11,006 bases of DNA, taken from positions 1-11,006 of the forward strand of contig JBBQNQ010000085.1 of assembly GCA_038330095.1 (NCBI GenBank), in the 5' to 3' direction. This DNA is from JBBPZA01 sp038330095 (GTDB lineage: Bacteria; Actinomycetota; Thermoleophilia; Solirubrobacterales; Solirubrobacteraceae). Below the pieces are notes generated by a model that ran no database searches, was not told the DNA's origin, and was given only the letters and a program-made list of their open reading frames with translations. Every line of letters begins with the position of its first letter. Positions within the stretch are counted from its first letter, which is position 1. Positions 6,647-11,006 of the stretch are shown one piece after another. The translations under genes were made by a program, and so were the position numbers.

Positions 6647-9005
6647 TCGCTCTCCAGTCGCCGATGCGGACAAGGGCCTCGAAGAAGGCGAGCCGGAACG
6701 GTCCTAGCCGCGGATCGTCGCGTAGCGCGCACGCCTGCGCCGTCCACGAGCGTCCCCCGCCCCCCAGCTCCATGCACGACAGGTCCAGGGTCGTTGGCGG
6801 CAGCGTGCCGAGCGGTGTCTCGACGGGCGGGAGGAAATCTCCGTCCACCACTCCCAAGGCGAAGCGACCTCCTTCCGCTCCGGATGGCGGCCGTTCGTCG
6901 GCTGCGGGCCGGATCGAGAGCCGGACACGGCCGTGGTGAGCGGCGACGAGATAGAGAACGAGATGGCGCAGATCACCGTCTCCGAGCGCCTCCTCGACCT
7001 CAGGCGCTCGCATCGCCAGCGCGCTCGCGAGCTCATGGCGGAAGTGGGGGCGGGCGTGACGGGCGCCGCCGCCCGCGCTTTTCGCCCATAGGACGTCCGC
7101 TCGCTCGTCGCGATCCGCGTCGCCGAGGGTGCGCAGAAGAGTGTCCTGAAAGACAGGGTGGGACTTACCGACATCGTGCAGCGCAAGGGCGCGGACCACC
7201 GCGCGGGGAGCGCCGCGCGGGCCATCGAGCCCGTCGAGGCCCGCAACGATCCGCTCCCCTTCTCGAGTTGCGTCGGCAAGGTGCCGCGCGAGGGTCACCC
7301 ACTGCCGCTTGACGCTCAGCTCATCCGACCCGATGCCGGTCGGCAGCTCAGGCGACCTCGGCGAGATCGGCTCAACCCGATCGCGGGCGTCGCCCGTCCA
7401 TCCCCGGCGCTCGTCGTAGCCGCCCTCGGCCGCCGCGAGCATCACGACGGCGGCGGGAGCCACCTCGCCGCGCGCCGGGCGCCAGAGGCCCTCTATGTAG
7501 TCGAGGATCCAGGCGGCACGTTCGCGTGTCGCTCCAACCGGCACGGTGACCAGCTCCTCCCTGTCGGGGGTCGGCTGGTCGTCGATGGGTCGGAGAGTTG
7601 TATCGAGGTCACGGAAGAAGATCGAGATCGAGCGCTCGTCGTCGTCGCGAATGAACGGCGCGACATCAACGTCGGTGCCGGACAGGTCGGGTGAGGTGTC
7701 GAAGAGATCAATCAGGTCGCGACGGCGAAGGACTACCGGCTCCTCACGCGACTCAGGAACGTCCATGGCCTCGAGAGCGAGCGGCGAAGCCGACTGCCCG
7801 ATCATTCCCGCGATGGCGGCACCCGCTGCTTCGAGGTCATCCGGGCGGTAGGGGGCGGCGGCTCGGGCGTCGAGGGAACCACGGTCGAGCCACAGCACGA
7901 GCGCCTCGTCGAGCTCGGCCTCCCGGTTGCAGCGCCCTAGCCGCTGGACCACGGAGCTGAACGGTGCGGTCTCGGTCGCGAGCAGCGCCGAGCTGACGTC
8001 GACACCCGCCTCGATGACCTGCGTGGCGACGACGATGACGCCGGGCCCACCGGGATCGACTGGAGCGAGCGCACGTTCCGTTGCCACACGCCGCTCGGGC
8101 GGGCGGAAGCGCGCGTGGAGCAGCACACGCTCGGGGCCCTCCTGGGGGGTCTCGCGGTCGAGCGCCTGCACGATCCGCTGCGCGAGCTCGACCCGGTTCA
8201 AAACGATGATCGAGCGCGTGCCTGCGCGGTGTGCACTCAGTACCGCCCGAGCGATGTCGCGCGGAACCTGCGTCGTCGCGACAGTTGTGAGGTCGACTCG
8301 CTCAACGCGCTTGACCGCTCGAAGTCGGCGCTCGAGAGCTCCGGCACGATCGCGCGCCGCGAGCGAGAGTACCGAGCCCAACTCCGGACGGTCCACCGTG
8401 ACCAGGGCGTCGCGATCCACGGTGGCCGACGCCCACACCGTCTCGACTGGGAGAGCGACGCCCAACGCGCGCCGCAGCCCGTCGAGCTGCGCGGTCGTCG
8501 TCCGGGCCGGGCCCATCAGCTGCACCTCGTCGATGACCCAGCGCGCGTCAGCGTTGAGCAGGCCAAAGCTGACCGGCCAGGCGAACCGGCTCTCGGCATA
8601 CCCGCGGTTCAGCGCGCGCGAGAGGAGCATGTCGATCGTCCCGACCAAGATCTGGTCCCGTTCGGGGTGCTCGCGCCAGTCCGTCGGCTCGGAGCCGCCC
8701 ATGAGGACATGGATCGCCAACTCGTCGTCGGAGATCGACAGCCGGCTCCTGATGTTCTCGGCAACGGCGGCCGTCTGCTCGACCAGCGTTCGCATCGGGA
8801 GCGCGTAGACGAGCCGGCGCGGCGATGCGCCGTGTCCTCGGCGCCCGTATAGCCAGCTCGTGATCAGCGCCTGCGTCTTGCCCGCGCCGGTGGGAATCTC
8901 GAGAATGCTCGGGGGAGAGGCGGCCTCGCCGAGCTGGCGCTGGTACTCATACGGGGCGAACCCGGTCGCCTGCTCGAAGAACTCGTCGAAGCGACTGCTA
9001 GTCAC
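6639..9005 (-). CDS. cas3: Cas3 helicase-nuclease with C-terminal HD domain
   Basis: Cas3 is recruited by the crRNA-bound complex to unwind and degrade target DNA. The 788-aa protein starts with a superfamily 2 helicase: Walker A IPTGAGKTQ (37-45), DEVQ box (159-162), SAT motif (193-195) and motif VI QRLGRCNR (354-361). The HD nuclease is at the C-terminus: H575, the H610-D611 pair in ALHDVGKSH, H657 and the H690-H691 pair. This helicase-then-HD order is the I-G arrangement and is reversed from I-E. All motifs look intact. The GTG at 9005 has AAGGG just upstream (3-nt spacing), placing FAPYEYQRQLG near the N-terminus as expected. It is the first gene of the operon. I saw no convincing promoter in the 95 nt before it. 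Confidence 0.95.
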   Translation of the reverse strand: MTSSRFDEFFEQATGFAPYEYQRQLGEAASPPSILEIPTGAGKTQALITSWLYGRRGHGASPRRLVYALPMRTLVEQTAAVAENIRSRLSISDDELAIHVLMGGSEPTDWREHPERDQILVGTIDMLLSRALNRGYAESRFAWPVSFGLLNADARWVIDEVQLMGPARTTTAQLDGLRRALGVALPVETVWASATVDRDALVTVDRPELGSVLSLAARDRAGALERRLRAVKRVERVDLTTVATTQVPRDIARAVLSAHRAGTRSIIVLNRVELAQRIVQALDRETPQEGPERVLLHARFRPPERRVATERALAPVDPGGPGVIVVATQVIEAGVDVSSALLATETAPFSSVVQRLGRCNREAELDEALVLWLDRGSLDARAAAPYRPDDLEAAGAAIAGMIGQSASPLALEAMDVPESREEPVVLRRRDLIDLFDTSPDLSGTDVDVAPFIRDDDERSISIFFRDLDTTLRPIDDQPTPDREELVTVPVGATRERAAWILDYIEGLWRPARGEVAPAAVVMLAAAEGGYDERRGWTGDARDRVEPISPRSPELPTGIGSDELSVKRQWVTLARHLADATREGERIVAGLDGLDGPRGAPRAVVRALALHDVGKSHPVFQDTLLRTLGDADRDERADVLWAKSAGGGARHARPHFRHELASALAMRAPEVEEALGDGDLRHLVLYLVAAHHGRVRLSIRPAADERPPSGAEGGRFALGVVDGDFLPPVETPLGTLPPTTLDLSCMELGGGGRSWTAQACALRDDPRLGPFRLAFFEALVRIGDWRASG
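6652..6655 (-). promoter_or_regulatory. Ribosome binding site of csx17
   Basis: GGAG, within GGAGAG, lies on the minus strand 5 nt before the GTG at 6646 and inside the last codons of cas3. It supports that GTG over the upstream TTG at 6673. Confidence 0.65.
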
Positions 9006-9100
9006 GAGCCCTTAGGTCGTGTGCTTCGGCGCAGATCTGACACTCGCTCCGCGAAGCTACCCGATATGCGGTGCACTGCGAGTCCCCGGAGCGGAGGCAC
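9006..9100 (-). other. Upstream region of the cas operon
   Basis: This 95-nt gap between the nucleotidyltransferase gene and cas3 should hold any dedicated cas promoter. I found no good -35/-10 pair. The nearest is a TAGCTT hexamer (minus strand, 9059-9054) with no -35. A 5-bp inverted repeat, GGTGC (9070-9074) and GCACC (9097-9101), spans 22 nt at the end of the upstream gene and is a weak terminator candidate. Positions 9068-9082 match the pseudo-spacer near the array at 12 of 15 bases. The cas genes may also be read from the promoter before 9792. Confidence 0.4.
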
Positions 9101-9580
9101 CTACTCGGGCTCCGGCAGCCGGCCGTAGGCGAGCTCGAGGGCGGCGAGGTCCTCTTGATCGCGTAGGCGTCCCGCCAAGCGCTTTAGCAACACGAGATGC
9201 GCCAGGCTGACGCGCCAGACGGGCTCGCCGCGCAGCTCGTCGGGTCGCGCCGCCGCGCGCACGCTGTTGTAGGCGAGGGCGCCGTCGCCTTCAGGGATGA
9301 AGTCGATGAGCCCGTCGCGAGTGAGCGCGCGGACGTGGTGGGCGCCGTCGAAGAGGTGCGCGGGCAGGGCGCTGCCGTCCGGACGGGTCGCGTCGAGGCG
9401 GGTGAGTAGGCGGCGAATGCGCTGTCCCTGCTGCGGCGTCGCCGGAACGAACACGTCGAGGTCGGCTGTGGCGCGCTGGTAGCCGAGCAGGTTGACCGCA
9501 ACTCCGCCGACGACGACGTACTCGAGCGCGTCGCGGTTGAGCTCGGCCGCCAGCGCGCCGAACTCAAGCGGAAGGAGCAC
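9101..9580 (-). CDS. Small nucleotidyltransferase-fold protein (possible toxin/antitoxin component)
   Basis: The 159-aa product has the polymerase-beta-type nucleotidyltransferase signature. It shows YVVVGGVAVNLLG (residues 21-33), QRATADLDVFV with the D40-x-D42 metal pair, and a probable third acidic residue D93 in GLIDFIPEG. The C-terminal LKRLAGRLRDQEDLAAL resembles the K-x-GR-x(2)-D-x(2)-D tail of stand-alone nucleotidyltransferases in the AbiEii/DUF6036-like group. Such proteins transfer nucleotides to RNA, tRNA or partner proteins, and many act as toxins. The substrate here cannot be told. I chose the GTG at 9580, 8 nt after the stop of the 67-aa gene. The longer frame to 9670 adds an arginine-rich stretch that merely overlaps that gene. 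It likely shares an operon with the 67-aa gene. Confidence 0.75.
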   Translation of the reverse strand: MLLPLEFGALAAELNRDALEYVVVGGVAVNLLGYQRATADLDVFVPATPQQGQRIRRLLTRLDATRPDGSALPAHLFDGAHHVRALTRDGLIDFIPEGDGALAYNSVRAAARPDELRGEPVWRVSLAHLVLLKRLAGRLRDQEDLAALELAYGRLPEPE

Positions 9581-9588
9581 CGTGGAAG

Positions 9589-9792
9589 TCAGCCGGCGAG
9601 GCGCTCGGCCGCGCGGCCGCTGCGCTCCTGGGCCTCGATCGCGCCCTTGATGAGCTCGTAGCGCTGCCACGCGGCGTGTGCATCGAAGCCGCGGCCCGCG
9701 TCTTCGAGGCGCTTCGCCTCCTCCGCCGCCTCCTCTAGCCGCCGGCGTGCATCGGACAGGTCGAGCTCGGGTGCAGACGAGCGAACCGCCAT
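9589..9792 (-). CDS. Small helical protein of unknown function paired with the nucleotidyltransferase
   Basis: I do not recognise this 67-aa protein. It is rich in A, E and R and has heptad-like stretches (DARRRLEEAAEEAKRLEDA and YELIKGAIEAQERSGRAAERL), so it is probably an all-helical hairpin or coiled coil. It has no signal peptide, membrane segment or cysteines. An ATG start and its end 8 nt before the nucleotidyltransferase start argue for a real gene in a two-gene unit. A small helical partner before a nucleotidyltransferase could be an antitoxin or regulatory subunit. That is inference from arrangement only. A minus-strand TACACT 7 nt before the ATG suggests a leaderless message. Confidence 0.6.
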   Translation of the reverse strand: MAVRSSAPELDLSDARRRLEEAAEEAKRLEDAGRGFDAHAAWQRYELIKGAIEAQERSGRAAERLAG

Positions 9793-9799
9793 ACCCGGC

Positions 9800-9805
9800 A
9801 GTGTA
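9800..9805 (-). promoter_or_regulatory. Candidate -10 element for a leaderless transcript
   Basis: TACACT on the minus strand fits the TANNNT pattern and ends 7 nt before the ATG at 9792. Transcription would therefore start at or within a base or two of the start codon. There is no obvious Shine-Dalgarno sequence before that ATG, which fits a leaderless mRNA, common in actinobacteria. The -35 region at 17-nt spacing (GCCAAG) is poor. Confidence 0.35.
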
Positions 9806-9810
9806 GGCCC

Positions 9811-9830
9811 GAGCCGAGACGCCTTGGCTC
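9811..9830. repeat. Imperfect inverted repeat between the glycosyltransferase and the 67-aa gene
   Basis: GAGCCGAG (9811-9818) and CTTGGCTC (9823-9830) form an 8-bp inverted repeat with one mismatch (a G-T pair on the plus strand) around a 4-nt loop. It lies 36-55 nt beyond the glycosyltransferase stop and overlaps the expected -35 position of the candidate leaderless promoter. It could be a terminator stem, but no run of T follows. It could also be an operator for autoregulation of the two-gene unit, or chance. Confidence 0.3.
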
Positions 9831-9865
9831 AGCCGGCAGCGGACCGGTTGCGCAGGGCAGCCTCG

Positions 9866-11006
9866 TCACGGGGGCAGCTGCAGTACGACGCCGGGATCGC
9901 CACCGACCGGCGTGAAGCTGGCCGGCGTCACCGAGACCGCCCGGCTCGCGCGAAACCGCAGAAGCTCATAGCTCGTCGTCCGCCGGCGGGCGACCTGCGC
10001 GAAGCCGCGGAAGTCCAGCGGCGGGCTCGGCCCGCGAGCGAGCCGGATGACCGCGATCTCGCGAACCGCCGCGCCGCTCGCGGGCAGCGCAGCCGTGTTA
10101 CGAAGGTAGACCGTGAGCGGCACGGTCTCGAAGCTGCGCGAGACCGCCACCGCCCTGGCCTGCCGCGCCGGCCCGAGGGCCGCGACGGCACCGCGCCAGT
10201 CGTCGCGCTGCAGCGAGCGGTCCAGCGCCACGCGCACGTCGGTGGCCAACCAGACCGCGGCAAGGGCCACGGCGGCGGCGACCCCGGCCCGGGCCGTCCC
10301 GAACCCGGTACCCGCGACGATCAGCACCGGGACCAGGCCCCCGATCGCGTAGCGCGCGAAGAGGTAGTCGAAGCCGGCGAGCGCCAGGACCAGCGGCAGC
10401 GCGACGCAGGCTGCGGCCAGGGAGGCCGCGATCAGCGCCCCGCGCCGCTCGCGACCGGCGGCGCGCGCGACCAGCAGTCCCGCCCCGAGGAGCAGGAGCA
10501 GCCAGCCGACGACCGCCTGCCCGTCGAATGCCCCGCCAAGCTCGCCGTTGACGACGTTCTTGAACAGCGCACGCAGCCGGTCACCCAGCGCAGACTCCGC
10601 GACGAAGTCCTGGCCGCCCGTGGTTCGCTGCTTCAGCGCGAGCACGGCCAGCGCGATACCCGCCGCTCCGACCGCGCCGATCGCGACGAGCACCGGCCGC
10701 CGTGCGCGCTGCGCACGCGCCACGCCGGCAAGCAGCCAGACGCCCTCGGCGAAGACCAGGAAGCCCGCGAAGTAGTGGGTGGCCAGGGCGAGGATCGAGA
10801 ACGAGGCCCACAGGGCGAGGTCGCGCGGGCGAGAATGCTCGAGCGAACGGGCGAAGAACACGAGCCCGACCGTCAGCAGCAGCGCCAGCAGCGCGTAGGG
10901 GCGCGCCTCCTGCGAGTACCAGACCAGCCAGGGGTTGACCGCCGCAAGCGCGGCGGCGATGAGGCCGGCCCGCCGCGACACCAGTTCGCGCCCGGCCACG
11001 AAGGCG
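9866..11006 (-). CDS. GT-C type membrane glycosyltransferase (GT39-like), N-terminus outside the window
   Basis: The last 379 codons of a larger gene are present. The frame is open to the right edge, so the start is not in the window; a GTG at 10999 is internal. Hydrophobic segments at roughly visible residues 13-30, 37-53, 63-93, 105-124, 163-181, 190-210, 218-235 and 240-256 indicate a multi-pass membrane protein. The segment NPWLVWYSQEARPYALL near the visible start is typical of the mannosyltransferase/ArnT-like GT-C enzymes common in actinobacteria. These move a sugar from a polyprenyl-phosphate donor to lipid, glycan or protein. A soluble C-terminal tail of about 120 residues follows the last membrane segment. 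The exact sugar and acceptor cannot be inferred. It has no evident link to the CRISPR genes and is probably chromosomal background. Confidence 0.8.
   Translation of the reverse strand, partial: AFVAGRELVSRRAGLIAAALAAVNPWLVWYSQEARPYALLALLLTVGLVFFARSLEHSRPRDLALWASFSILALATHYFAGFLVFAEGVWLLAGVARAQRARRPVLVAIGAVGAAGIALAVLALKQRTTGGQDFVAESALGDRLRALFKNVVNGELGGAFDGQAVVGWLLLLLGAGLLVARAAGRERRGALIAASLAAACVALPLVLALAGFDYLFARYAIGGLVPVLIVAGTGFGTARAGVAAAVALAAVWLATDVRVALDRSLQRDDWRGAVAALGPARQARAVAVSRSFETVPLTVYLRNTAALPASGAAVREIAVIRLARGPSPPLDFRGFAQVARRRTTSYELLRFRASRAVSVTPASFTPVGGDPGVVLQLPP

Noticed and set aside
7927..8852. Long overlapping plus-strand open frames (293 and 245 codons)
   Set aside because: Both are antisense to the Cas3 helicase. 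Serine/arginine-rich composition in one frame and no motifs mark them as shadows.
6639..9005. Apparent absence of an HD nuclease at the N-terminus of Cas3
   Set aside because: The HD motifs are at the C-terminus (H610-D611 and H690-H691), the normal order in this subtype.
9070..9101. Inverted repeat GGTGC/GCACC as a transcription terminator before the cas operon
   Set aside because: The stem is only 5 bp, has a 22-nt interior and no T-run follows. It is too weak to call as a terminator.
9581..9670. 30-residue N-terminal extension of the nucleotidyltransferase
   Set aside because: It overlaps the 67-aa gene and is rich in R, G and P. The fold's first elements begin after the GTG at 9580.

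Overview
The window is high-GC DNA (about 70% by eye). GTG starts are common, genes are densely packed with stop/start overlaps, and the right edge carries an actinobacterial-looking GT-C glycosyltransferase. I infer an actinobacterium, possibly of the Thermoleophilia/Solirubrobacterales type. No 16S or other marker is present, so the lineage is a guess. Every convincing gene lies on the minus strand and is read from right to left.

Positions 213-9005 hold a complete six-gene CRISPR-Cas operon of subtype I-G (formerly I-U). In transcription order it is cas3 (helicase with C-terminal HD nuclease), csx17 (large subunit, Cas8-like), csb1 (Cas7 backbone), csb2 (Cas5-Cas6 fusion), cas4-cas1 (fused adaptation protein) and cas2. 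Junctions are an 8-nt overlap, then three 4-nt ATGA/GTGA overlaps, then a 2-nt gap, so the operon is almost certainly translationally coupled. All recognisable catalytic motifs are intact. The set covers adaptation (Cas4-1, Cas2), crRNA processing and surveillance (Csb2, Csb1, Csx17) and target destruction (Cas3).

Positions 1-212, downstream of cas2, carry one probable CRISPR repeat cut by the left edge (about 1-38) and a leader-like segment. Inside that segment is an unexpected structure. A near-copy of the repeat/leader junction lies at 89-105, and a second copy of the 8-nt repeat terminus, preceded by its own hairpin, lies at 129-163. Read on the minus strand they form a degenerate repeat, a 32-nt pseudo-spacer and the start of another degenerate repeat. 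This is the layout of crRNA-like regulatory guides known in other type I systems. The first 15 nt of the pseudo-spacer match the region upstream of cas3 at 12 positions, including the first seven. This suggests, but does not prove, autoregulation.

Positions 9101-9792 hold a two-gene unit: a 67-aa helical protein with a possible leaderless promoter, and a small nucleotidyltransferase-fold protein that could be toxin/antitoxin-like. It runs in the same direction as the cas operon, 95 nt upstream of cas3. Positions 9866-11006 hold the C-terminal part of a multi-pass membrane glycosyltransferase whose start lies outside the window.
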